Of a DNA stretch of 64,000 nt, positions 53,820 through 63,280 are shown one piece after another. Made by a program: the position numbers and the translations under genes. The notes below the pieces were generated by a model that saw only the letters and a program-made list of their open reading frames with translations, did not search any database and was not told the DNA's origin. Every line of letters starts with the position of its first letter. The first letter of the stretch is position 1. The DNA is from JBBATK01 sp044228685 (GTDB taxonomy: Bacteria; Bacteroidota; Ignavibacteria; Kapaibacteriales; NICIL-2), in contig JBGAUL010000005.1 of the NCBI GenBank assembly GCA_044228685.1, forward strand, positions 62,001 to 126,000. The letters run 5' to 3'.

Positions 53820-54332
53820 ATGGCTATTCGAGAAGTCAATGATGCTGGACTTGCACTCATTAAGGAATTCGAGGGAATTCGCGATGGAAACCGAACTACT
53901 CCTAACATTGATCCCTACATGGATCCAGTCGAAATTTGGACCATTGGTTGGGGGCATGCAATACGAAGTGGTGGGCGATTTCTTCGCGGAGAAGCTGACA
54001 GGTCACTGTGTCACGCCTTGTATCCCGACGGTTTGTCACGAGAACAATGCGAACAGTTATTGCGAGCCGACTTGCTTGGGTTCTGCCGCGACGTGAGTGC
54101 GGCGCTTACCGTGCCGACCACAGATAGTCAATTTGCTGCGCTGGTGAGCTTCTCATATAACCTTGGAGTAGGTGCGCTTAAATCATCGACACTGCTTAAG
54201 TACCACAACCGGTCTAAGTTTTTAGAAGCCTCAGAGTTTTTCGAGCGGTGGAACAAAGCTGGCGGGAAGGTACTTCCAGGGCTAACTCGACGCAGGCTGG
54301 CAGAGAAAAAGCTGTATCTCGGTGGATCGTAA
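53820..54332 (+). CDS. GH24 phage-type lysozyme (muramidase)
   Basis: 170 aa. The T4-lysozyme triad is recognisable with native spacing: Glu18 (IKEFEGIRDG), Asp35 and Thr41 (MDPVEIWTIGWGH). SFSYNLGVGALKSSTLLKYH and the C-terminal FERWNKAGGKVLPGLTRRRL-AEKKLY are family hallmarks. The enzyme should hydrolyse the beta-1,4 bond between MurNAc and GlcNAc in peptidoglycan. There is no signal peptide, as in phage endolysins or injected effectors. No other phage gene is nearby; it lies 100 bp after the transglutaminase fusion in a plus-strand run. Confidence 0.9.
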   Translation: MAIREVNDAGLALIKEFEGIRDGNRTTPNIDPYMDPVEIWTIGWGHAIRSGGRFLRGEADRSLCHALYPDGLSREQCEQLLRADLLGFCRDVSAALTVPTTDSQFAALVSFSYNLGVGALKSSTLLKYHNRSKFLEASEFFERWNKAGGKVLPGLTRRRLAEKKLYLGGS

Positions 54333-54404
54333 AGTCTAGCCAACACTCGTCACATGAAACCTTCTCATTGACAGTTAAATCAGTATCAACAATTCTACTT
54401 GAGT

Positions 54405-55490
54405 ATGACAGGACTTCCAATTCTTGATCTCGTTGCAGGATTGATATTCGTATACTTTCTGTTATCGATTATAAACAACTCACTAATCGAGCTTGTTTCT
54501 GCTGTTTTCAACTTGCGAGCGCGCTATATGCTCCAATGGTTGCTGAAGACATTCAATGCTGATCTTTCAAGAACCAGCAAGGAAGGTAGGCCACCATTTT
54601 ATCAACTCATCATCGACCACCCGATCATTGATGGCTTGAGTAAATCAGGCATTTGCCCAAACTATATATCATCGAAACAGTTCGCCTCTGCACTGGTTGA
54701 CATTATTTGTAGTGATCAGAATAGTGTGCCGAATGGTGTAGTAGAAATGCAAAAAGTAATCGCATCAACTCAACTCGTACCAGACCAACTCCGGTCTACG
54801 CTCTTGATGTTTCTAAGCAAGTCCCTCGCTGCAGAGAAACGTATCGGCGATAATGTGATCGGGTTGGAGCACTTTACCCAGCAGGTTGAAGAATGGTATG
54901 ATCACGCTATGGACAGGGTGGGAGGAGTATTCAAACGATCAACAATGAAGATGACCCTCCTCTTCTCAATAGTTGCCACATTTTCACTTAACGTTGACAG
55001 TATCACGCTCGCACAATATCTGTATCAAAATCCGGAAATCCGCCAGAAGGTTGCAGCTTCAGCACTCGGCGCCATTCAAGACTCCAGCTACATCTCGATT
55101 AGTCGAAAAATAAAGAAAGCTCAGGCAGCTGTTTCGGACTCTTCAAATACTGATTCTGTTAGAAAGCAGAAAAACATCTCTGTTGACTCGACATTGGACC
55201 AAACTCTGTCAATATTGAGCGATCAGAGCAAGACCATACTTGAAACATATTCTCTCATCAATACCAGTATCCCTATTGGTTGGGGCCAAGCTGATGTTGA
55301 ATCGTGCAGAAAAGCACACCCAAATGGCTGTTGGCTCTTGTATTATCTGCTGGAGAAGCTCCCTGGTTTTATTGTCACCATCCTTGCTCTTAATCTCGGG
55401 GCTCCCTTTTGGTTTGATGTACTTGGCAAAATTGCGAATCTGCGTAGCAGTATCAAGCCGGCTAAGTCTACGGTCTCTTCAACGCAATAA
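54405..55490 (+). CDS. Multi-pass membrane protein of unknown family
   Basis: About 361 aa from ATG 54405 (a TTG two codons earlier is possible). An N-terminal transmembrane segment (LDLVAGLIFVYFLLSIINNS) continues into a long cytosolic region with helices (FKRSTMKMTLLFSIVATFSL is a second hydrophobic stretch). A middle Ser/Lys-rich coiled region (SRKIKKAQAAVSDSSNTDSV) leads to a last hydrophobic stretch LEKLPGFIVTILALNLGAPF near the C-terminus. No catalytic motif was recognised. Its place between the lysozyme and patatin genes suggests a membrane partner, holin-like or anchoring role, which is speculation. Confidence 0.65.
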   Translation: MTGLPILDLVAGLIFVYFLLSIINNSLIELVSAVFNLRARYMLQWLLKTFNADLSRTSKEGRPPFYQLIIDHPIIDGLSKSGICPNYISSKQFASALVDIICSDQNSVPNGVVEMQKVIASTQLVPDQLRSTLLMFLSKSLAAEKRIGDNVIGLEHFTQQVEEWYDHAMDRVGGVFKRSTMKMTLLFSIVATFSLNVDSITLAQYLYQNPEIRQKVAASALGAIQDSSYISISRKIKKAQAAVSDSSNTDSVRKQKNISVDSTLDQTLSILSDQSKTILETYSLINTSIPIGWGQADVESCRKAHPNGCWLLYYLLEKLPGFIVTILALNLGAPFWFDVLGKIANLRSSIKPAKSTVSSTQ

Positions 55491-55587
55491 GACGCTTATC
55501 CTATAACTGTATTAGCACTACAGTGCAACGAAGTAGAATTGTCTAAAGTGCTCAACCCTAATTTCATTCGATCAGAGGAACAATACA

Positions 55588-56289
55588 ATGAAAACAATCG
55601 CCTGGATCGTGTTCTGTTTTCTCTTCTTCATCTGCGCAAATCATAGCGCAACTAATACCCCAAGTGCTAGCCCCCACCAAAGCACCCAGGCTCTAGCGGT
55701 TATCAACAATTATTGTGATGGAGATGCTTTTGATGGTGCAGACCGTCGGAGAGCTAAAACAAGCATCTCAAAAGCAAAGGTTGAATCGTACAACAACCTG
55801 AATGACATGATCGCAACACTTCCACCTGATGATGATATGGGTGTAAACCACAACCCACGAATTTCAAAAACTACAACATCTACTCGAGTTGTAGAGGAGA
55901 ACAGAAATGTTCACATTAAATCGGCATGGATCTATGCTTACAAGCGAGAGACCGATGAAGATTATCATGTCCTCATAGGTTCATCGAAGAACAAAAAGTC
56001 AGCTACATTTTTCAATATTGAAGTATCGGGTTTACCATCTGCTAGCGCATCGAGTTATGCGAGGTTGAAAAAAGTAAGAAGTGCATTTGAAGAACTCATT
56101 GGGGACCACAATAATTGTTCTGGTAAATATGAAGAGCAATTCATGAGTCATCCTAAGGAAATCGAATTCACTGGGTCTCTGTTTTTCGATATTCTACACT
56201 ATGAAAACAAAGCATCTATCGGTCACAAATTTGCAAAAGCAAAAAGCTACTGGGAAGTTCATCCCGTGAGTGTGTTTAAGTCGAAGTGA
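55588..56289 (+). CDS. Secreted protein, possible nuclease-like/unknown domain
   Basis: 233 aa with signal peptide (MKTIAWIVFCFLFFICANHS) and GAGGAA before the ATG. The C-terminal half carries SAWIYAYKRETDEDYHVLIG, ATFFNIEVSGLPS, EIEFTGSLFFDILHYENKAS and AKSYWEVHPVSVFKSK. The TGxLFFD..H...WEVHPV pattern recurs in uncharacterised proteins of many bacteria, but no reaction is assigned. It is probably envelope-located, possibly a lipoprotein through Cys16. It lies 97 bp after the membrane-protein gene. Confidence 0.65.
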   Translation: MKTIAWIVFCFLFFICANHSATNTPSASPHQSTQALAVINNYCDGDAFDGADRRRAKTSISKAKVESYNNLNDMIATLPPDDDMGVNHNPRISKTTTSTRVVEENRNVHIKSAWIYAYKRETDEDYHVLIGSSKNKKSATFFNIEVSGLPSASASSYARLKKVRSAFEELIGDHNNCSGKYEEQFMSHPKEIEFTGSLFFDILHYENKASIGHKFAKAKSYWEVHPVSVFKSK

Positions 56290-56522
56290 CGGTTCGAACA
56301 ATAGAACAGATACCCCTTGATTGGTAAACGAGTCTTTCTTTCCTCGTATGTAAGTCATCAAGTAAGCTGACAGCTCAACTCACAGCTATCGATATGAAGT
56401 CGAGACAGCTTAGATAGACTTAGAAAGGCTAGGGATTGTAGCAAACTCTACTTCCATATCAATACGCGTGGTATAAATAATTGCGACGAACAACAGAGGG
56501 TAATGTGAACAATCTATAGACT

Positions 56523-59462
56523 ATGAATTCAGACACACCACATGGTAAAGCCGAGGTACCGTCGACAAACATGGATGCGAAAAAACTGTTTACGAACTCT
56601 TTTCATGACGTCTACGAGGCAGAACGATCCTATTTAGAACGAAGACGAGCGAAGTACAATATTCCTAAAGACAACCTCGACTCAAACCTCTGGGGAATCA
56701 GCTTTTCTGGAGGTGGGATCCGCTCTGCAACTTTTGCATTAGGCGTGATGCAAACTCTTATGCGCAAAAACGTCTGGTTCTCAGAGGGCGTCTTTAAGCG
56801 CTTCGACTACATGAGTTCTGTTTCTGGTGGTGGATACACTGCCACCTGTCTTTCTACGTTGCTAACCCCACATCGTAAAATTCCTTATCAGAACGGACTA
56901 CCACCCACTCAGCAAGTAGTAACAGTCGAGAGTAGCTCGTCTCCATTTGTTGGACTTGAAGAGAACTTACCTGACGAAGATGCCAATACGCCTCAACTCA
57001 AAAACTCCGTGCGTCACCAACTCCACCATCTACGTGCACATGGAAACTACCTGGCCGACCGTAAGTCACTATTCAGCTTTTCCTTACTGCGATTTGTCGG
57101 GACCGCAGTCTATGGTTCAGTTTTTACGACCATACTGGTCGGATTATTATACCTGAGTGTGATAACAGTTCTTCACTTCATGCTATTGACGTTCTCGGGC
57201 ATTGATGCTACTGATTTGAGTAACAAGCCGTCACCCACTGCCTCTCAAACTAAGGGTATCAAAATCGCAAAAAACCATTCGCCGGACGAGCTTGTTCCTG
57301 ATGCGGTAGCACATTTTGGTTCAGATCTAAGCTTTGACCCTTTGAACAATGTCGTGATGAACTTGGGCTACTCACCAGTACCAACTAGTGACGTTGTGAC
57401 CTACTCATCTTTCTCACAGCTACTTTCAGATTACTATCGGTCGGGACTACAAATACCTGTATACAACATTCTCGCACCTCTTAATCAAGACTACGTTTGT
57501 TCAGTTTTGTTAACGGTAGCTATTGTAGGATTTGGATGGGTTCTTGCGTGGATATGGGTCGCAGACGGATTTGCACATCACATAATGCGAAGAAACAAGT
57601 ATAGCCCAGACTGCAATACCCCTGCAGGTGAAACTATCGACGTTGGGACTCATCGTTTACTTAGTAGAGCATACGTTAGCATTTCAACAACTTTTGCGCT
57701 TGTTGCAGCCGTCCTCATTACTAAATCCAGTCTTGGACCAGCAGACAAGCTGGCAGGTCTTCTTGTTCCAGGAGCATTTTCAGCAGGAAGTATCATTGGA
57801 GCTCTTTTTGGCATTACGTTAAAGGAAAGTCACACGCCACTTCTTTTTCGTGTTACACGGTCAGTTTATGCAACTGTAAAAGGTGCGACAGTTTATGGCG
57901 GTCTTGCGTCTATTGTTATACCTATTCTTCTCGTATTCGGATTCTCAATTTCTCATTTTACAGTCGGCGCTGTTGCCGGTGGCATCACCTATTTGATTGG
58001 ATTCGTCGCATTTCAGCAAGGAGCCACAAAGGTCAATACTATCAAGCTGCCCAAGAACATAGTTTTGAGATATTATCGAGCGATACTGAACGGTATTCTG
58101 TTTGTGCTACTGATAATGCTGCTCTCTCCCGCTACAAAGTTCTTACTTGGAACCTATGCCCTCCTGGGAACTCCAACGGTGTACATACACCCATCGGTAA
58201 TAACATTCTGCATCTTGGTGGCACTGCTAGTGTTTTTGAGCCGGTTCTTTGACTTAAACCGCATCTCACCGTTTGCATTTTATCAAGATCGTCTAACAGA
58301 GTCATACTTGCAAACCAATGCGCGTGTTCAACGATCAGATTGCAACCAACCACGCCAAGGAAGACCACTAAAGCAGGTCAGAGACAACGAGTCAACTCTG
58401 CTTTGCAACTTGGGCGATCAGGAATTTCCAACATCCCCATATCATATTATCAACGCTGCGCTCAATTTACATGGATCTGATGAGCTTATCCGCAATGCAT
58501 ACAAGTCTGACCATTTCATGTTTACCAGTAAGTATGTTGGATCGCGTACTACTGGATACGTCGCGACGAGAGATTTTATGCTCGATAAGAAAGGCCAGAG
58601 TCGTCTAAGAGTTGCACAAGCAATGACGATTTCAGGTGCTGCCGCCTCATCAGCAATGGGAATGTACAGCTTTGTTGCCCAGTCATTCTTGATGTTCATG
58701 TTTAATATTCGTCTGGGACAATGGCTGCCAAACCCCTGGGCTTATTCGAAAGTTCCGTCAAAACGTATTCATCAAAGTCCTCACTTTTGGCTTCCGTACA
58801 TCTTCAAGGAGATCCTTGGTCGCGCTCGTGCCGATAGCGATTACATAAACCTCAGCGACGGAGGTCACACAGGAGATAACCTTGGTCTCATGGCTCTACT
58901 GCATCGTCGATGCAAGCTTATTGTTATAGTCGCATCCGAGGACGACGCCAAGAATCAATTCAATTCTCTTAACCAAGCCATTCGTATCGCAAAGATTGAG
59001 GAGAATATCACTATTGATATTGATTTGTCAGCTCTACACGTCGAACCGGATGCAGGATCTCCTTTTGACTCAGAGACGTGCGTGGCAGTTGGAACAATTC
59101 GTTATCCCTCTACTGACCGTCGGTTCCCGGATTGCAAGCCTCGAAGCGATGAAGACGGTGTATTGTTATACTTAAAGGCTGGCTTATGCGCACTTACTGC
59201 AGCAAATGACGGAGAGCATCTAGATCTTATCGCCAAGAACTTCCTCACTTCGCAGGCAAATGATATGCATACAGAACCGAAATCGTTTTGGACGATCCCA
59301 GCGGACGTCATTGGCTACAAGCGTGTAAACCCTGAATTCCCAAATCAGACTACTGGAGATCAGTTCTTTGACACAAATCAGTTTGAGGCATATCGCGCCT
59401 TAGGTGAGTATTGTGCAAAAGGATTACTACCTCTTCTACGCCTTTGTACGTTCGAGTGCTGA
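56523..59462 (+). CDS. Patatin-like phospholipase with polytopic membrane insert
   Basis: 979 aa. The patatin/cPLA2 oxyanion motif GGGIRSA is at residues 63-69, the nucleophile Ser101 in SSVSGGGY, and the partner Asp779 in LSDGGHTGDNLGL. The dyad is therefore complete but split by about 680 residues. The insert contains eight or so hydrophobic helices (SVFTTILVGLLYLSVITVLH, LLTVAIVGFGWVLAWIWV, SIVIPILLVFGFSISHFTVG, ILFVLLIMLLSPATKFLLGT, FCILVALLVFLSRFF), so the enzyme is membrane-embedded. It should hydrolyse acyl esters of phospholipids. Membrane patatins also occur as defence effectors. It ends the plus-strand cluster, 233 bp after the preceding gene and 270 bp before the SIR2 gene. Confidence 0.85.
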   Translation: MNSDTPHGKAEVPSTNMDAKKLFTNSFHDVYEAERSYLERRRAKYNIPKDNLDSNLWGISFSGGGIRSATFALGVMQTLMRKNVWFSEGVFKRFDYMSSVSGGGYTATCLSTLLTPHRKIPYQNGLPPTQQVVTVESSSSPFVGLEENLPDEDANTPQLKNSVRHQLHHLRAHGNYLADRKSLFSFSLLRFVGTAVYGSVFTTILVGLLYLSVITVLHFMLLTFSGIDATDLSNKPSPTASQTKGIKIAKNHSPDELVPDAVAHFGSDLSFDPLNNVVMNLGYSPVPTSDVVTYSSFSQLLSDYYRSGLQIPVYNILAPLNQDYVCSVLLTVAIVGFGWVLAWIWVADGFAHHIMRRNKYSPDCNTPAGETIDVGTHRLLSRAYVSISTTFALVAAVLITKSSLGPADKLAGLLVPGAFSAGSIIGALFGITLKESHTPLLFRVTRSVYATVKGATVYGGLASIVIPILLVFGFSISHFTVGAVAGGITYLIGFVAFQQGATKVNTIKLPKNIVLRYYRAILNGILFVLLIMLLSPATKFLLGTYALLGTPTVYIHPSVITFCILVALLVFLSRFFDLNRISPFAFYQDRLTESYLQTNARVQRSDCNQPRQGRPLKQVRDNESTLLCNLGDQEFPTSPYHIINAALNLHGSDELIRNAYKSDHFMFTSKYVGSRTTGYVATRDFMLDKKGQSRLRVAQAMTISGAAASSAMGMYSFVAQSFLMFMFNIRLGQWLPNPWAYSKVPSKRIHQSPHFWLPYIFKEILGRARADSDYINLSDGGHTGDNLGLMALLHRRCKLIVIVASEDDAKNQFNSLNQAIRIAKIEENITIDIDLSALHVEPDAGSPFDSETCVAVGTIRYPSTDRRFPDCKPRSDEDGVLLYLKAGLCALTAANDGEHLDLIAKNFLTSQANDMHTEPKSFWTIPADVIGYKRVNPEFPNQTTGDQFFDTNQFEAYRALGEYCAKGLLPLLRLCTFEC

Positions 59463-59732
59463 AACATCGGGACATTATTTGTGCAAACCACTCACGCAAG
59501 AGTTTAACTCCACCCTTCATCACTTGGGATTTCTTCATGGAAGATCAAATGGTTGGGGACTTGATACTGAAACCCATAACTCCATTTACAAAAGATTCGA
59601 CAACCGATAACGTGATTGTTAAAATGGATCTTTTTCCTGCGTCCCACGAACTGATTTGATCATGACAAGATGACTTGTGGTGGATGAGATGGGCGAAAAA
59701 CATGTTTCACTTGCAATACATACATAAGCTTT

Positions 59733-60740
59733 ATGACAAAGACAGTTTACTTTTTCGGCGCTGGTGTTTCAGTGCCATTTGGATATCCAACCACCAAGGA
59801 GATCATGACGCGGATCTTCGAATCAGGGAGACGCAAGCCAACTGTTGCGGGAACTACTTTCGAGACCCTTTTTCGAAAGATTGTTCCTGGATTTAGACTA
59901 CACTCAACATCTCTCGGTGTTGTGGACGTGCTCTCTCTGCTTGACTATTCCATCGACCAACAGTTTCGTTTGTTTAAATCCCATAAGCAATTGACAGAAG
60001 TGGAACTGCGGCGGCTCATTGAAGTGCGGCTCATAGCTAAATGGCAAGAGATCTCGTTCTCAGGCTTTGGCACGGGTGACTACAAGATATTTTCGAATTG
60101 GGTGAAAAGGGTTCTTAGTCGCAAGAACCAATCGACAACATTCATCTCGAGCAACTATGACTATGAATTGGAGCACGCGATATTCGAACTGTCAAACATT
60201 GACTTTACGACAATCGATCATGGTTTCAGCTGGCGAGATCCCAGTAATAGCGACCGATCGTATGTGTACCACAGACCAACCGACCCGGCTTGTTCACTGT
60301 TCAAGATTCATGGATCTGTCAATTGGCTGCAATGCCCGAGCTGTAAACACATATACATAAACCAAGGACAAATAGCAGGATTGACCAACGAAAAATGTCA
60401 TTGCGGATTCAGCAGAATTTTTCCTCTTCTCGTAGCTCCATCCCTCATTAGAGGAACAAGTGACCCTAATCTACAATCTATTTGGCAAGCCTCTATGGAG
60501 GCCCTTCGTACAGCCGACAAGTGGGTTATTGCTGGATACTCACTTCCTCCTGAAGATATTAACATTCGTAGTATGTTAATAAGGGCTTATAACAATAGGG
60601 ATACAAAGAACAAACCACTTGTCACTGTTGTACAAATCGATAATGAAGCCAAGGCCAAATACACTGAATTGTTTCCTAATTGTGACTATGTAACTCCGCC
60701 GAACGGCTTCATCGGATACTGTAAAAGTCAGTTAATCTAA
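59733..60740 (+). CDS. SIR2-family NAD-binding protein
   Basis: 335 aa. The NAD-binding loop GAGVSVPFGYPTT is at residues 9-21, the SSNYDYELEHAI segment corresponds to the NAD ribose-binding TQN/TxN region, and the catalytic His193 lies in KIHGSVNW. A zinc ribbon is formed by Cys201, Cys204, Cys222 and Cys224 (CPSC...CHC). The C-terminal WVIAGYSLPPEDINIRSMLI is the conserved closing part of SIR2-like proteins of this type. Members either deacylate proteins or, in antiphage systems, destroy NAD+. The pairing with a downstream PUA/EVE-like gene 29 bp away favours a defence role, which is inference. Confidence 0.85.
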   Translation: MTKTVYFFGAGVSVPFGYPTTKEIMTRIFESGRRKPTVAGTTFETLFRKIVPGFRLHSTSLGVVDVLSLLDYSIDQQFRLFKSHKQLTEVELRRLIEVRLIAKWQEISFSGFGTGDYKIFSNWVKRVLSRKNQSTTFISSNYDYELEHAIFELSNIDFTTIDHGFSWRDPSNSDRSYVYHRPTDPACSLFKIHGSVNWLQCPSCKHIYINQGQIAGLTNEKCHCGFSRIFPLLVAPSLIRGTSDPNLQSIWQASMEALRTADKWVIAGYSLPPEDINIRSMLIRAYNNRDTKNKPLVTVVQIDNEAKAKYTELFPNCDYVTPPNGFIGYCKSQLI

Positions 60741-60769
60741 TACTTGTTTCACCGATTAATGATGTTAGT

Positions 60770-61441
60770 ATGGCCAACTATCCTTGTTCATTCGATCCAC
60801 TCTGCAGCACACCTCTAGGAAAGCACAGCTCGATCGTATTTAAAATTCCTCCGTTTGTAGATGGATCTTGCCGAAGAGAGCCTGATTTTGAGCACTCCTT
60901 TCCTTCCATTACTGGCCTTTGTCGTCCAGACGGACAAGGCAATGGGAGTTTTGCTCGACGACTCAAGGTCGGTGATCGAGTAATCTATTGGACCAACAAA
61001 GTGTACGACGTGAACTATCTTGTTGCCGTACTAGAAGTACAGGAAAAATTCGATTCGCATAGCCTTGCAAGCACATGGTATCGAACTCGCGAGCTCCCGT
61101 ATCCGAACAATCTAATGATCAGAGGCAACGACTGTAAGCCTTGGCTGCAAACTCATCAAGACCCGAATTGCGTCGACGACCCTTATGCTTTGAAAGCCTG
61201 GGACAATGAGTACAAGGAGCGTGCATCACATCATCCGGATGTTGCTGTTTGTCAGTTTTGGAAAGGCATTAGATTTATTAATGATCCACCTGCATTCAAC
61301 GTAGTTGAAGTTTTCGGCAGACGGGTAGGCACAGAAAATCCCGGTGCACTTCAGGAAAATGAGTGGGTTGCATTTGAACAATGGCTACATGCAACTCTAA
61401 AGAATAGATATGGGTCCAAATATTACGACCTTAACTCATAG
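60770..61441 (+). CDS. PUA/EVE-like (nucleotide-modification-associated type) protein
   Basis: 223 aa, cytosolic. The central barrel SFARRLKVGDRVIYWTN, VNYLVAVLEVQEKFDSH, ASTWYRTRELPYPNN is typical of PUA/EVE/Nmad-type domains, which bind modified bases in DNA or RNA. Several Cys (PCSFDPLC, GLCRPDG, GNDCKPW, NCVDD) could support a metal site or be incidental. It directly follows the SIR2 gene with 29 bp between, so the two probably form an operon in which this protein senses nucleic acid and SIR2 acts. A terminator lies at 61631-61648. Confidence 0.7.
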   Translation: MANYPCSFDPLCSTPLGKHSSIVFKIPPFVDGSCRREPDFEHSFPSITGLCRPDGQGNGSFARRLKVGDRVIYWTNKVYDVNYLVAVLEVQEKFDSHSLASTWYRTRELPYPNNLMIRGNDCKPWLQTHQDPNCVDDPYALKAWDNEYKERASHHPDVAVCQFWKGIRFINDPPAFNVVEVFGRRVGTENPGALQENEWVAFEQWLHATLKNRYGSKYYDLNS

Positions 61442-61630
61442 TACGAACAGAGGCACCAGTTTCAGTATTAGAGTGGACTTGATGGGGCTCTTGTCGTGTT
61501 ACCCCAGTTTGTTCATTCGGGATGCACCACGATTCCATTCGGATGTAGTCAATTTATCAAACAACTGAAACTCATCACCCAGTCGTCACCGGCTAGCCAC
61601 GGTAGAGAATGAACCTGATTTAACGTAGGT

Positions 61631-61648
61631 AGCCGGTTTCGGCTTTTT
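61631..61648 (+). terminator. Intrinsic terminator AGCCG-GTTT-CGGCT plus T run
   Basis: A 5-bp perfect stem, 4-nt loop and T5 on the plus strand, 190 bp after the PUA/EVE-like gene and 66 bp before the convergent propeller gene. Short but well placed. Confidence 0.5.
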
Positions 61649-61713
61649 GGGCGATGCTCTACACCGTCGTCCACTCAACTGAAAGGCAAACAACTTGCTG
61701 TATTCTTCAGGTA

Positions 61714-62913
61714 TCACCACGTCCAACAGTGAACCAGAATTCCAGGAACCAACACCTTCATCTGTGAGGTAACACTAGTGATGTCGGTTCCCGCATTAGT
61801 CGCTAGCCCTAAGATGTGATCGTCATACCAAGCAAGGAAGCTACCCGGCGAATGATACGCATCTCCCACGATGCCCTCGCTCAAGCTCACTGTAGCTTGA
61901 TCAACTTCCGTTCGAACGATGGCACGGATCGCTTTTGAACCATTAACAACTGTAGTTTCAGTCTCATAGTAAAACAGTCGGCTTCCGTTCGGGGAATATC
62001 TTGGGTCCGAACGCGAGACGTCGTCATTTTTCTGTACCACGGTTTTACCAGTTTGAACGTTACAAAATGCCAGGTAACGCACATTTGCCCATTTTCGAGA
62101 CTTGATGTCCAGTGCTACCGTCTGACCATCAGGCGACCACGTTGCGTGTTGAGGATAGTCCATGTACGAAACTACCTTCTTTGCATTCTTTCCATCATAG
62201 TCAGCGATGAACAACTCCGGTATCGTGCTCTCCCGGCCGTTGTCATCAGTTACAGCCGTTCCTTGATAGTACAAACACTTCTTGCCGTCCGGAGAAAACG
62301 AACATTTGTCTACTCCAGAGAACGTGCTCACTGGCTTGCCGGTTGTGGTATTAATAATGTAATACGTTTGGTCATAACGCGTAACAAGTAAACCAGACGG
62401 TAGCCATGCTACAATACTGGAACCATTATTGAATTTCAAGTAATTAGCCTTCAGTGAGTCAGAGTTGACCGAATAGGAACCCATATTTTGAAACACATAC
62501 TTGTCTCCTTCTTTCTTCTGGTTCATGAAGTTAAAGCCCAGCGTCTTTTCATCGCGCCATGCCATGGCAACAAGCGCTGCGTTCGGTGAATTAGCAACAA
62601 CGTTAAACTTAAAAGGACGATGGTTCACGATGGCGACGTAAACAGAACTCCCCAAGCGATACGATAATGCAAGCTTCGTGTTGCCAGGTGACACTGCCTT
62701 TTCAAAAATCGAGTTGGTGGTAGCAATAATTAATGTATCGAAGTCCGCGGACTTATCGAAGTAGTGATATCCTGACCCGCTGTCGAAGCGAATTCCGGCA
62801 AGCGGCATGTTAGCGCAGATGAGAGTGGAGCTTGATGGAACAACTGTTATGAAGCAAGCGAACACAATAGCGAGCCAATGGCATGTGAATTCATGAGATA
62901 ATTTTGCTTTCAT
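61714..62913 (-). CDS. Secreted TolB/PD40-like beta-propeller protein
   Basis: 399 aa with a signal sequence in the first 35 residues (LAIVFACFITVVPSSSTLIC). PD40/WD40-like TolB repeats are visible: KCSFSPDGKKCLYY, HATWSPDGQTVALDI, PRYSPNGSRLFYYE, plus FEKAVSPGNTKLALSY. This gives a periplasmic or surface six/seven-bladed propeller, usually for protein binding. No sorting tail was recognised. AAAGGAG lies 7 nt before the ATG. It lies 12 bp after the 60-aa membrane-protein gene and is probably cotranscribed. Confidence 0.8.
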   Translation of the reverse strand: MKAKLSHEFTCHWLAIVFACFITVVPSSSTLICANMPLAGIRFDSGSGYHYFDKSADFDTLIIATTNSIFEKAVSPGNTKLALSYRLGSSVYVAIVNHRPFKFNVVANSPNAALVAMAWRDEKTLGFNFMNQKKEGDKYVFQNMGSYSVNSDSLKANYLKFNNGSSIVAWLPSGLLVTRYDQTYYIINTTTGKPVSTFSGVDKCSFSPDGKKCLYYQGTAVTDDNGRESTIPELFIADYDGKNAKKVVSYMDYPQHATWSPDGQTVALDIKSRKWANVRYLAFCNVQTGKTVVQKNDDVSRSDPRYSPNGSRLFYYETETTVVNGSKAIRAIVRTEVDQATVSLSEGIVGDAYHSPGSFLAWYDDHILGLATNAGTDITSVTSQMKVLVPGILVHCWTW

Positions 62914-62925
62914 GACGTGCTCCTT

Positions 62926-63108
62926 TCACCAGTATCCAAAGCAAGCACCGACGAAGCGCCGACCTGCCTTGAAAAAGAGTGGAACAATCAGGCTTACTGC
63001 CATGAATCCAAACATCCAGCCAAAAAGAATGAAATAGATCCAATGCATCTTTCGAACTTTCAATCCCGAGATGCCACTAGGACCGTCGGTGATAATAATT
63101 GTCGACAT
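62926..63108 (-). CDS. Small membrane protein (about 60 aa)
   Basis: ATG at 63106-63108 with GAGG 5 nt upstream; a GTG two codons earlier is an alternative. A short polar N-terminus (MSTIIITDGPSGISGLKVRK) precedes one long hydrophobic stretch (MHWIYFILFGWMFGFMAVSL, IVPLFF) and a basic/aromatic end (KAGRRFVGACFGYW). It is a single-pass or hairpin inner-membrane protein. The strong ribosome site and tight coupling to the propeller gene support it as real. No family was recognised. Confidence 0.6.
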   Translation of the reverse strand: MSTIIITDGPSGISGLKVRKMHWIYFILFGWMFGFMAVSLIVPLFFKAGRRFVGACFGYW

Positions 63109-63194
63109 ACTCACCTCACATTAATATTCCCTGCAGTGGTTGACTACAAAGCCTAAACTGAGACGCAGGTATACCACAGGTTTAGGCAATAAAA

Positions 63195-63280
63195 AAGGCA
63201 CGGAAGCCACCTATTCCACCACAACGTTCAACCACGAACGTAAACGCGAAACAGGACGGCCCCGTGCCTTGTGAGCACGG
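63195..63280. other. Long-range hairpin, possible structured RNA or att-region element
   Basis: AAGGCACGG (63195-63203) pairs perfectly with CCGTGCCTT (63262-63270). The latter can instead form CCGTGC-GCACGG with 63275-63280, so two alternative folds compete. It is located upstream of the small membrane gene. An RNA switch, terminator/antiterminator or recombination site is possible; no known class fits. Confidence 0.3.

Noticed and set aside
53820..54332. Lysozyme as evidence of a prophage
   Set aside because: No capsid, tail, terminase or holin genes were recognised around it.
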